Source: Vanilla planifolia
Taxonomy: Eukaryota > Streptophyta > Magnoliopsida > Asparagales > Orchidaceae
Direction: 5' to 3'
DNA length: 64,000 bases
NCBI GenBank assembly: GCA_023846275.1
Contig: JAIUJO010000084.1
Span: forward strand, 1,535,487-1,599,486
A program made the position numbers and the translations under genes. The notes under the pieces were generated by a model, which was given only the letters and a program-made list of their open reading frames with translations, had not been told where the DNA came from and searched no databases. Shown here piece after piece: positions 29,256 through 41,299 of this stretch; the first letter of the stretch is position 1; each line of letters starts with the position of its first letter.

Positions 29256-32200
29256 TAATATATATAAAAAATAATATTTAATTTCATTGAGCTGCTCAAA
29301 ATGAGTCCAATGACATTTTTTCATCTCCATTAGACCATATTTGAAATTACTACAAAATTTAGATTTGAAAAAGCATAAATAAAAAATGATTTATAAGTTT
29401 AATATTATGTAAATATATTATGAAGTTGAAGATAAAAATTTTTTAAAAGTAAAACAACCAATTCAAACTACTGAACCATTTAACCTTAAAATTTAAAGTA
29501 CTTAAAAATATAAAAAATGAATATTTAATTGTAGTGACCTCATTGAAGGGAGTGAAAAAACCTTTCATCTCAGTGATATCTCATTTGTAATTATTACTAG
29601 TTACAAATGCAAATAAGCTTAAATAATAATACATTTTGTTTTAGTATCATGAAAATATACAGTAAACTTAAAATAGCATAAATAAAAGTAATGTAATATG
29701 ACCAAATCAGAGTAGTATAAAGACCACATGAAAGAAAAAATTGACTTTCATTACAATAAAACCAAATTAAAGACAAAAATTTTAAAAACATAAAAATATA
29801 TATAGTAAAGTGTGGAAACATACTGAAGAAATCGAGTGTGAAATCGCTAATTGTAAAATAAGGTGCAAATAAAAATTTATCATGAAGCATGCCAAAATAC
29901 AACAAAATGAAAATTTTAAAAATATTAAAATGAATATTTTATAAAAAATAGATGATCGAGAAAAGTCCAATAACCTTCGCTTTATCTTGGTTGAAAATCA
30001 TTTAAAATAAAGGAGAATTACAAAAACAATATCCATAAAGAATAAATTTCGTAGAAAATAAATATATATTAAAGTATAAATGTGATAAATAGAATCAATA
30101 TAATAATCTGAAATCAAAGTAATGTACAGGTCACACCTAAGAATATTTACCATTACATAATAGTATAACAAAATCAAAGTGAACACTTATAAGAAATGAG
30201 ATAAATTATACTAAAAAATTACGTTCCAATGTACTAAAAAGTTTGACTATGAAATCTTCTATTTTCAAATTTATTATGAAGCAAGATTTCTAAAAAAGCA
30301 TGTTGAAACTATTTATAATACAATAATTAAAGATAATAAAATATTAAGTTAATTGAGCACAACAAGTTGAGCCCAACTATGCTTATTTTTCCTTGATCTT
30401 TAGTTGGAATTGATAGAATCACTAAAATAATTAAGCATCAATAACAATAAATTATTATTTTAAAATCACAGAAGTATATTTAGTGTTGAAATGAGATAAT
30501 TTGAAGTAATGTAATCTAAACAATACAAGACACTAAAAAGGGCATATATGGGTGGATACAGAGTAATAATGTAACATAATAAATCAAAGCAAAATATTTG
30601 ATGAAATAAAGTGAATTTTATAGGAAAGTTGGATTCCTAGATGTTAAACATATTGAATGCATGATATTTTATAAACAAATCTGGAATGAATTGATATATA
30701 TATTTCAAAGTAAGCTATAATCCTAATAAAATTCAAATTATACAAATATTAAATAAGCAATTAGTATAATATTATTTTTTTAATATTAAACAGATATATA
30801 TTAAAATAAAAAAAATGAGATAAATTGAAGATTTGTAACATAGTAGAAGCAAAGAGTTGTAAATGTCACAAAAAAGAGGAATTAGAGTTTCATAGCAATA
30901 TAACTAAATGAAAGACAAATCTTTGAAGGAAAGAGATAAATTACGTAAGAAAGTTTTATCTTGAGATATTAAGTAAAATGATTATAGCATCTTTGGAGAC
31001 CAAATCAGGTAAGAAATAAAATGTCTTTTGAAGTATGAAAAACTCTTATAATACAAACAATTAAAAAATATAGAATTGAATATTTAATTAAATAAAACTT
31101 GTTAAGGTGAGTCAAATTAAATTTTTTTAATCTAGATCACTCTTTGCTTGGAATTACTATGAAACATCAAATAAAATATACAAAAAAGTGGTAAATTATT
31201 TTTTTAATATTCATGAAATAATTATTAAAGAAAACATTAGCCAAATTAAAAGCAATGTAAGTTAACAAAATCAAAGTGTTGTGAAGGTCACATGATGGAG
31301 ATTTAGAGTACTATAGTAATATAGTAAAATAAAAAAGACGAAATGAGATAAATTGTGTGGGAAAGGTTTTTCTTAATATACTAAAGAAATCAAGTGTGTC
31401 ATTCTCAATCATTAAACATGGTATGAATAAAAGTGTTTAACAAAATATTCTAAACTTTTAGAAAAAAAAAATTAAAAAAAAAATAAGAACTAAATATCTA
31501 ATTAGAAAGAGCTCATTGAGAATAGTTAAGTTGAAATGAGCTAAGTTGAAAAAATTTAATGTCACAAAATCATAGTAATGTAAGGTTTACATGAGAAGAG
31601 AGTTTGACATTCAATATAACATAACAAAATGAATGCAAAAACATTTTAAGAAATGATAACTTATACGAGAAAGCTACATTCCAAAGTACTAAGAAATTTA
31701 ACATTATCATCCTTAGTGGTCAAATCATTTATGAATAGAAAAAGCTCATAAACTAAGCCAAAATACTAGAAAATAAAATATTTAAAACAAAAAAGCAAAT
31801 ATTTTATTAGAAATAACTCGTGAAGTTGAGTCCAACAATGTTATTTAACCACAATCGGATCTTATTTAGAGTTATGTTAAATTACAAAAGTAAATAAGAA
31901 TAAATAATAAAAAACATTTTTTAATATAAAGAAAATACATATTAAAGAAAAGTAAGATAGATTGAATCAACATAACACAACTAAATCAAAGTGATGTAAT
32001 GGTGAATTGAGACAAGATTTATAGTTTCATCATAATATAATAAAATTAAAGAAAAATATTAAAATAAATGAGATAGTTATATGTGAATGATGCATTCAAT
32101 GAACTAAAAAGAACAAGTGTAATATCCTCAATCATCAAATCAGATACAAATCAAAATGACTTTAAAGTATGTGAGAGTCATCAAAAAACTAAATATTTTA

Positions 32201-32348
32201 AAAATCATAAATGAATGTTTAAGAGGTAGATCTTCTTAAGTCAAATCTAATGATCTTTATTTCATCTCAATCAAATCTCATTTTCAAATATTATGAATTA
32301 CAAAATAAATAAATGAAAATAATAGTATGTTACCATTTTAAAAAATAA

Positions 32349-32432
<84 letters not shown>

Positions 32433-34934
32433 GATATAATGAGATAAATTATAGCAATATATAAAAACAAATCATTTTGACATTAAGATCACATAAGTAG
32501 GCATTTAGAGTCATAGAAATAACCAAATCAAAGAAAAACATTTAAAGAATTGACATAAATTATACAAGAAATATGCTTTTAAAGATATAAAGAGATTAAG
32601 GTTACATTGTTAATTATCTCATTAAGTAAGAATCAAAATATCTTGTAAAGAATTCAAAAATACTAAAAAAATATTATATGATAAGTATATAGAAAATTGT
32701 TTATTATGATAAAGTTCATTATAAGGAGCATAATGAGCTATAAGTAAAAATTAATTTTTATAAATAACAATTAAATATATATATAAAAGTTAAAATGAAA
32801 ATAAATGGTGCATTATAATAAATCCAATTCAAAGAATTCGAGAGGAAACATTAGAAGAGATTTACTGTCACATAGTATTATAAGAAAATAAAAATAAACA
32901 TTAAAAAAATCAGATAAATTATATTTGAATGTTGCATTAAACAATACTAAGGAGATATAGTGTCATATCCTTAATCATCATATTAGGTACGAAATAAAAT
33001 GCCTAATACAATATTGTAAAATAAAAAAATAATAATATTATTGAGAAATATTTAATTGGATAGAGCTTACCATATCATATCTTGTGATATTTTTCTCATC
33101 TAGATTTGGCCTCTTTTGAAGCAACTGCTAAAGTTATAAATCAATTAGTCATAAATTAAAATGATATTTTTTTAACATTTATAATGTATATATTAATTAT
33201 AAGTAAAGATAAATCGAAGCAATGTTTTATGATCAAATTAAATCCCATGCGATGGTTAAAAGAGAGGGAAATTTGAGCATCATTATGATATAATTAAATA
33301 AAAGAGAAAAATTTTAAGAAATAAGGTAAAGATTTTGTGGAATTTGAATTCCAAGATATCAAGAAGATTGAGCATAGAATACTTAATCAAGAAATCAAAA
33401 GACAAATAGCAATGTCTCCCAAAGCATGCTAAGGCCATTGAAAATACAATTATGTAAATTTTTTAGATAGAATATTTAATTCTATAAAACATGTCAAGAC
33501 AAGTTCAACAATTTTTTTCTATTCTTGATTCATCATCCTCTAAAATTTCTACAAAACACAATAGCAAATACCATTAAATAATCATAAAATATCATAGAAT
33601 CAAATTAGATAAGAATCAAAATACTTAATAAAGGATCAAAAAAGAATGGAAAATAAAAATGCAAAAATTCTAAATTGGATAGAGCCATGAACATGAGTGC
33701 AATGACGCTTGCCTCATTTTGATAAGACCAACTTTGAAATTACCTCTTAATATGAAGGTATGTTAGCATAAATAACAATAAATTTTTATTTTAATATAAA
33801 TTAAATAAATATTAAATTTTAAATCAGATTAATTAAAGAATATAATACAATAAAGTGAACACAATTTAAAGGTCACACAATAGATGATTTAGATATTCAT
33901 TATTATATAACTAGTCGAAAAGAAAATATTTTAAAGAAATGAGATAAATTGTATAAAAAATTGCAATCTACTATATCAAGTAGATCTAGCTTAGAATCCT
34001 TGATTATCAAATTGGTTAAGAATAAAAATGTCTTCTAAATAATGTAGAAGCCTTGCAAAATAAAATGCAAAGAGATGTCAATTTAATATTTAATTAGATA
34101 GAGCTCATCCTGAAAAATTAAAAAAAAAATTTAAAATTCTTTTGGAATTAGTTTAAAATAAAAACATAAATTGGCATAAATAATAACAAATTATAATTTT
34201 AATATTTAGTAAATATATATTAATGCTTAAATAAGTTAAACTTAAGAAATATGACATAGCTAAACAAAAATGATGTTAAAGTTACAAAGTGGCAATTTAG
34301 AATTTCATAGAAATATTACCAAATCAAAGAAAAATATTTAGAAAAAGAAAATAAATTATATAAGAAAGTTGTATTTCAAAATACTTAGGAGATTTGGGGT
34401 AGCATTTTTTTAATGTCAAATCATGTAAGAATCAAAAATCTTAAAACCTATGGCCCAAACTATGAAAATAAAATATGTAAAAATTTAAAGCTAAATATTT
34501 AATTGAATTGAGCTCGTCGACATGAGTCCAGTTGCTTTTTTTTTTTCGACCAAACTACATTTCCAATTATTTTGAAAAACAAATGTAAATAGGCATAAAT
34601 AATAATAACATATTATTTTAATATTAGAATTCACTTAAGATAAATTAAAGCTAAGTAACACAATCAAATGAAATTGATGTAAAACTATGAGGGAGAAGAT
34701 TAAGAATTTCATAAAAGTAAAACAAAATCAAAACAAAAAATATTAAATATAAGATAAGTTATATAGTAAAGTTTCATTCAAAGAAACTATGAAGGTCGAG
34801 TGTGGCATCAACAATCATCAAATTATATTTGAAAATGAATACCACGTCAAATATGTCAAAATAAAAATAAAATAAAATGAGCCCAACAACATTTGTTTCA
34901 TATCATTTGAATATCTTTGTGAATTACTATGAAT
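29256..34934 (-). repeat. Satellite array block 5, reverse orientation
   Basis: A-rich inverted copies of the same monomer. The inverted box resembling gagctcatcgagatgagtcc occurs at about 33,683, 34,101 and 34,511, again 410-418 bp apart. The long (AT)n run near 32,350-32,428 expanded from the AT-rich part of one monomer. Open frames at 29,597-29,905, 29,782-29,970 and 29,998-30,186 are monomer shadows. Confidence 0.8.
32351..32428. repeat. (AT)n microsatellite, 78 bp
   Basis: An uninterrupted run of alternating A and T of about 39 units inside an inverted satellite monomer. It is fully self-complementary and is a likely site of length variation and assembly error. Confidence 0.97.
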
Positions 34935-34948
34935 AAACATAGTAATTC
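34921..34948. repeat. Perfect fold-back hairpin at a satellite orientation switch
   Basis: GAATTACTATG at 34,921-34,931 is followed by a 6-base loop (AATAAA) and its exact reverse complement CATAGTAATTC at 34,938-34,948. The left half is the inverted form, and the right half the forward form, of the conserved monomer word aattcatagtaattc. The array therefore turns around at the same monomer phase on both sides, as expected if a strand folded back and copied itself. Confidence 0.9.
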
Positions 34949-36077
34949 AAAATAAATATTAAGTATATAGTTCACTTGAGAGTACATCTTTAAATATTTT
35001 TTATCAAAGTTTTAGTATGATTTATGAGATATTTTCAATCGTATCTTATTTGACGATTAAAAATGTTGCACATGATCTCTCCAATATCATTGAATGCAAC
35101 TTTCCAATACAATTCACCACATTTGTCAAAGTTTGTTTTCTTTGATTTAGTATATTATTATACAACCTTAACTCTTCTCTTATCTAGGCTTTAAATGTAT
35201 TTGATTTCATTATTTTACATAACTTCAATTTACCATATTTTAGTTTTAATATTTTTTACTTAGTAGTAAAATAATACTTTTTTATTATTTATGCTTCTTT
35301 ATTACTATAATTTGTAATAATTTCAAATCAAACTTAGTGTAGATGAAACATAGGTTGTTGGACTCATCTCAACATGCTCTATCTATTAAAATATTAATAT
35401 TTATATTTATAAATATAATATTTTCTATGGTTTTTGCACTCTTTAAGTGGCCTTTTAAATAATATTTGATGTGATGATAAAGGATGTAATACTTCGTCCC
35501 CTTATTGTCATGGAATGTAACTTTTCTATATAACATATCTTTTTTTTAAGTTTTTTCTGTTATATGGTTATATTAGAAAAAATTTCTTACTCTCCTCTTA
35601 TAAGACCTTTGTATCATTTTTATTTGGTTCTATAACATTGCTTAAATTTTTCCCACTTTCCTTATAATAAATATTTAATTAATATTAAAATAAAATTTTC
35701 CTTATTTTTCTTATTTATGTTCGTAATTCATAATAATACTTAATGAGATATGGTGGATACAAAAAAAATTTTTTACACAAGGCCTTACTGAGCTTTATTG
35801 AATTAAATATTTTCTTTACACATTTCTTTGACAATATTGGCATGCTTTAAAAGTAAAGTTTTATTTGTATATGATTTGATGATCAAAAATATTGCACTCG
35901 TTCTCTTTAGTATCTTGGAGTGTAACTTTGCTATAAAATTATTTTATTTCTTCATATTTTTTCTTTAGATTTGGCAATATTACTATGAAGCTATAGTTCT
36001 CTTGTCATGTATCTAAGACATTATGTTTATTTTGATATTTTAAATTGATTTAAGTTTTATATACATACATGCATACA

Positions 36078-36124
<47 letters not shown>

Positions 36125-36385
36125 GTATGTATATATATATAACTAATATTAAAAGAATAAAATATTATTATTTTTTGTCATTAATTTAGAAATTCTTAGT
36201 AATTCCAGTTAACATCCAACATTGATGAAAGAAAAATCATTCAACTCATATAAACGACCTCTAACAAATTAATTATTTACATTTACATTTTTACAATTTT
36301 ACTATTTTTTAGTTTATCATGCCTTATTGTACATTTCATACATGCCTAATTTGATAATTGATGATTTTATGCTTGTTCTCCTCAG
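34935..36385 (+). repeat. Satellite array block 6, forward
   Basis: About three and a half T-rich forward monomers between two orientation switches. The left edge is the hairpin at 34,921-34,948. The right edge near 36,385 passes from the forward word ctcctcagtatta directly into the inverted word aaaaaatataaa, with only a few A/T bases shared at the join. A compound AT microsatellite lies at 36,061-36,141. Confidence 0.75.
36061..36141. repeat. Compound ATAC/AT/GTAT microsatellite
   Basis: Copies of atac with variants, then an (AT)n run of about 32 bases, then copies of gtat, then a second short AT run. The atac and gtat parts are complementary across the central AT run, so the whole segment can fold back on itself. 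Confidence 0.9.
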
Positions 36386-37626
36386 TATTATTAAAAAATA
36401 TAAAAAAATAAATATTTAATTTCAAAGTGCTCATTGCAATTAGTCCTAATGACATTTGATATGTCAAGATAAAACTTAGTTTTGACTTATTTTGTAATAT
36501 CAATTTAAAAAAGCATTAACACATTTTTCTTATTATCAAATTTATTATATCTTTATTTAATATTAGAATAATAATAGTAAATTATTATTCTAATATTAAT
36601 TAAATATATAATAAGTTTGTTAACAAGAAAAGAGCAACCATAATAATATAAGTAAATTAAATTGATGTTAAAGTCATAGAGGAGGACAATTAGTATTTCA
36701 AATTAATATAATCAATTCAAAATTAAACTTTGATGGAATGAGATACACTATATGAGAAAATTGTATTCCAAGATACCAAAGTGATTGAGTGCAACATTTT
36801 CTATCGTACAATTAGGTAAAAAATTAATGTCTTGTAAAGAATGCCAAAAACGTAAAGAGATAAAAAAATGAATATTTTGATGAATAGAGCTCATCATGAC
36901 AACTCCAAAGATGTTCGTCCAATGTTAATCAAACATTGTTTAAAATTATTAAGAACTAACAATGTAAATAGAATAGATAAACATATGATAAATGAATATT
37001 TAGCTCGACTAACCTCATCGAACCAAATGCAATGAACTTTGTTTATTCTTGATCTTTCCTTATTTAGAATTACTTTAAATTATGAAAGTAAACAAGTAAA
37101 AATAATAATATAGTATTGTGTTGATGTACAACAAATATATGTATTAAAGTTGAAATGATATAAATTAAAGTAATGTTAAAAAACCAAACGAAAACATTGT
37201 AAAGTTCAGATAAGAGATGAATTGGAGTTTTGAACTAATATAATAAAATCATGGAAAATCATTTTAGAAGATAAGCTAAATTTTAGGGGAAAGTTATTTA
37301 ACAAGCTCAAGAGTTTTAGTATAACATCATTGATCGAAAAATTTAGAGCAAATAAAATTCTCACAAAACATGCTAAAATACTTAGAAAATAAAAGATTTA
37401 AGATAAATGAATATTTAATTTGTAAATCTTGTTGATAAAAATCAAACTATAATTATTTTGTCTTGATTAGACTTGTTTTGGAAATACTAAAAATTTCAAA
37501 ATTAATTAATTAATAAGAATGAGAAAATATTATTTTAAGATTTAATAAGTCTCCATTAAAACTTAAAATAATTAAAAATTGTTAAATATATACTGTAAGC
37601 AACTCAAAGTGACATAAAGGTGACAA
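36386..37626 (-). repeat. Satellite array block 7, reverse, ends at the MITE-like element
   Basis: About three A-rich inverted monomers. A short stretch around 36,525-36,578 reads forward again and forms a hairpin with the following inverted sequence, so this block holds a micro-inversion. The array stops at the word aaagtgacataaaggtgaca, in mid-monomer, directly beside the terminal repeat of the element at 37,629. Confidence 0.7.
36542..36614. repeat. 34-bp-stem inverted repeat at a micro-inversion
   Basis: The arm at 36,542-36,575 and the arm at 36,581-36,614 are reverse complements over 34 bases with 2 mismatches, separated by 5 bases (agtaa). The left arm is the forward form and the right arm the inverted form of the AT-rich monomer block taatattaaaataataat. 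This is a second place where the array turns around at the same phase. Confidence 0.85.
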
Positions 37627-37628
37627 GG

Positions 37629-38120
37629 TTTGGTTGGACTTAAATTTTTGATATTTAAATTGGCATATTTGAATATTGAAATTTTTGTTTGATTCATGTT
37701 TTAACATTCCTTCAATATTTTATGTTTTAATATACTTTTTAATATTTCTTTCAAATATTTTTATATATGGCAATATTGAAATTTTGCTCTCTATTATAAT
37801 AAGATATTAGCATATTTAAATATGTTAAAACATCTTTATATCTTGAAACGTTAGATATTGGCATATTTAAATATCAAACATCTTCATATCTTGGAAATGT
37901 AACAATCCTTTATAGTTTATTAATTTATCGACTTTAAAATTCCTTTATGTTTAGATATTGGAATATTTAAATATTAAAAATTTTAAAAAAATATTAAAAC
38001 ATAAAATATTAAAGGAAAATTTATCGACTTGGAGATCATCACAAAATTTCAAATTCCTTTATATTTTATGTTTCATAACGTATTCAAAATATTTCTTAGT
38101 TATTTGTTAATCCAACCAAA
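37629..38120. mobile_element. MITE-like fold-back element with 10-bp terminal inverted repeats
   Basis: The segment begins with TTTGGTTGGA (37,629-37,638) and ends with TCCAACCAAA (38,111-38,120), a perfect 10-bp terminal inverted repeat. The interior is AT-rich and largely self-complementary: ttcaatattttatgttttaa near the left side has its inverse ttaaaacataaaatatta near the right side. The word atattggcatatttaaatat also recurs several times. There is no open frame, so it would be non-autonomous. TIRs resembling GGTTTGGTTGGA occur in several plant DNA transposon groups, but I see no convincing target-site duplication, so the superfamily is open. Confidence 0.65.
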
Positions 38121-38700
38121 ATGATCCTCACAAAATTTCACCTTTGCTGTTCTTCTTTTCAATGTTTATCTTGAATAGATGTATCATCTATCTAAAATTT
38201 AAAATTTATTTAAGCATTTTCTTTGGTAATACTTAGGGTTTATGATCATCAAACAAAACATTAGGAAAATGGGTCGACACAATAATCTCTCTTTCTTTAT
38301 GATAACAAAACTTTTAATAAAATTCATTAAACCACAAATTATTTATAAAAATAAAATGCATAACAATTAAAGATAAGCTCCTTTAAATGTATGCCAGGCT
38401 AGATTAATGATCCCCCATAATTTATGCTCATTTCCATCTTTCAATTTCTATTCTCCTCCACTTTGTCATCACTTAAAGAGAGTTAGTCTATATTTAGTAA
38501 ATTGTTCACAAATTAATAATTTTTTGAAATATTCAACCATCTAATCAATTTCGTTTAAGTTTATTATGTTCAAATTTGGCCAATACCTGATGATCTAAGA
38601 CTTGTATAATTTCTTTCAAATATATTTAATTCTTTCTTTCTAACTATTACAAAAATTTGTTATTTATGCTATCTTGTGTAATGCTTGGCATAAAATTTGT
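38121..38700. other. AT-rich stretch without a recognised gene
   Basis: Ordinary-complexity AT-rich DNA between the MITE-like element and the point where the left palindrome arm can first be matched. It may belong to the arm too, but its partner would lie beyond the right end of the window. I see no coding frame longer than a few tens of codons with recognisable content. Confidence 0.5.
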
Positions 38701-39569
38701 TACAATGGATAATGGTTATGAAATACTAATGTTTAACGCCAATCATAATTTCATCTTTACCTTTTTTGTTTGGAAGATCCCTATAAAAATTTTATGTTTT
38801 AGGATTGCTTTTAAATATTTTTATATACTTATTTATTTTATTTTAATTTTATAAACTTATTTTTCGAAATCCTATTGGTACAATATATATATATATATAT
38901 TATTTTAGTTTGAATTAGTTTATCAATGTTGCAATACATAATATTTGATTTTAATTATTAGAATTGAAATCACAGACCATTTTATGTCAAACATAGTTAG
39001 ATATAATTGAGATACTATTCTTACCCATATAAGGCATTTTTTAAAAAGAGTCAAATCCTAATAAAAAAATTGAAAAATACTACTACGATCATGCAACATA
39101 ATAAACATGCAATACAATAAAATAATTCGATGACCCAAAATGTAAATTAATAAAAAAATATTATTCTTGATGAAAGCTTATTGAGAAATAAGTGTTTTAA
39201 TTAAATCAATTTTAATTAAAGAAAATTGAGAACTTAGCTTATTTAAGAATAAAGTAGAGATTATTAGTTTGCTGATTGAAGCATGTTCCATAACAAAATG
39301 TAAATGAGCACGGACAACTAAATGTTTGAATATCACGACTTGAAAAGTTTTCTTTAGATTTTGTAAGACTTTTATCAGTCTATCCTATTCAAGAATTCAC
39401 TTATTTATAAATATTTTTATTAACTAAAAGGACTTGCCTAATTAACCAACAACTAATTATTATTTATATTTAAAAATCCAACATAGTTTTTAATTAATAA
39501 ATTATAAAAATCCAAACAACTAAAAAGACTCACTACATAAAAGCCACTCGATCAGAAGCATATTAGACC

Positions 39570-41215
39570 ATTTGATTGTGAAAACATCTCAATTGGATGA
39601 ATAAGATTAAAAGAACAATTTTGAAATTATGATTTGATTTGAACTGATAATTCTAAATCATGATTTCACTATTAGATTTAGCTCTTACATGTAGATAAAA
39701 CATAGACTGTGAGATCTCAAATTTATGTGATTGGATATGAGGATCTAAATAAGATTTTTGCAAAAATGGTTGAGATTAGAATCTTTTAATCACATAATTG
39801 TGTGATTGGATAGCAAAAACACTCCCACAATTTTAAATGCATCCGTGTGAAATGGATTCAAATTTTTTTAAGCCTTACATTGAGTAAATAATTGATTATT
39901 ATGGCTTTATTAGATCTTTCTTACTTTGCACATTTTGCACTTTTGTGGTTTGTTTCCCCAATGCTATGCTCTAGATGTAAGTTACATATGGATTCTTGAG
40001 TTATGAATGAATCAAAATTGTTTGATAGGATTGAGAGTTATTTCATCAACATGATAAATGTTATTAGCTGTATTCAAGCACTGTGTTCTAACAAAGACTT
40101 TTGGTTTTTTTAGTAATAGGTTTGTTTTTTGTTTTAATTATATTATTATTTTTTTACAAACTTATTGTTATAATTAAAATACACTTTTTGCAAAATGTTT
40201 TGGAAAGAGAATTTTCAATGGTATGATAGGAATAAAATGATTCTTGTATGGTAAAGATAAGATTAAGATTTTAGAATCTTAGTACTATTTTAAGAGGATT
40301 AATTTAAATAAGACTTAATTTTCTACCTTGTATGGGTGATTTCAATAAAGCTTAACATCTAATCAAAATAAATTTATAATAACTAAAGTTAAATTTAAAA
40401 TAAATGCCTTTGTTAAATTCAAATCATAACTCCTCTTCCATTTTAAATTCTCTTATGTACACAGGCATCAGTTTTAAAAAATTTATGAATCCTATTTAAC
40501 AAATTCACTAGTAATTCTTTTGATTTGTTATTATCAAATAAAGTACCATGACAAGGGGTCAATAAAATAACACATTAAACCTTTAAATAGTTTATGAATT
40601 ATCATAAAACTATCGACTATCATTTGATAGTGCTAGTTTCCTTTCTGCAACACTTTTGGACCATTCTATCCATTTATGGGACCATTTTTTACTCACTTCA
40701 ATAATCTCTCATCTACCTCATGGCTATAGTATTCCAAAACTCCCTTTACAACTAGTGAAAGTATTATTAAGAATATTAAATGTCTTGTGTGACAAACGTA
40801 TTGACTTGGATCAATACTAATTTTTTTAGAAAATTAAATCCACCGTCAAGAGGTGACTAACCTTCCTTCATCAAAAACGCATCATATAACCAAGAAACTT
40901 GTTCCTTCTCCTTCCTTAAAGTCACTTGCACAATTATCTTATTTGTCTCCCTCTTCCTAGCCATTATAATACTTTTCCATTTTAGTCCTAACTATAATAT
41001 CTTTGTGATAAGTTGCTTTCCTCTTATAATTCTGCTCAATTGGTACATAATTTTTATTATATTAGATATCCATCGTGACAAAAACCTTATAAAGATTACT
41101 ATTTCCTACACATTCTATTGCAAATGACCTCAAAAATTCCAACCAATTCCAAAAAAACTACTCCTAGTGTTGTTTCTATAATTAAATAAATGATATATTT
41201 AAAAAATCATTTGTC
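39570..41215. other. About 1.6-kb segment present only in the left arm
   Basis: On the right arm the sequences matching the two sides of this block (aaagccactcgatcag at about 39,537-39,553, and the words just after 41,225) are separated by only about 65 bp around 63,100-63,165. The block is therefore an insertion in the left arm or a loss from the right one. It has a somewhat higher G+C content than its surroundings. A 35-codon minus-strand frame beginning MARKRETNK lies at about 40,857-40,965, too short to call a gene. I see no terminal repeats or tail to classify the block. Confidence 0.55.
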
Positions 41216-41299
41216 TTTTTTATTATTTTTTAACTTCTCATCTATATTATTAGATCTTTAAAATAATAGAATTTGTGATAATATAAAAAAATATGGATA

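Noticed and set aside
4100-37626. CRISPR-like array or gene family suggested by regular repeats
   Set aside because: The repeats are contiguous monomers of about 410-420 bp without unique spacers, in plant-type DNA carrying retrotransposons.
38657-38854. 65-codon plus-strand frame
   Set aside because: It overlaps the start of the palindrome arm; the inverted copy does not keep it open over the same region, and it has no recognisable domain.
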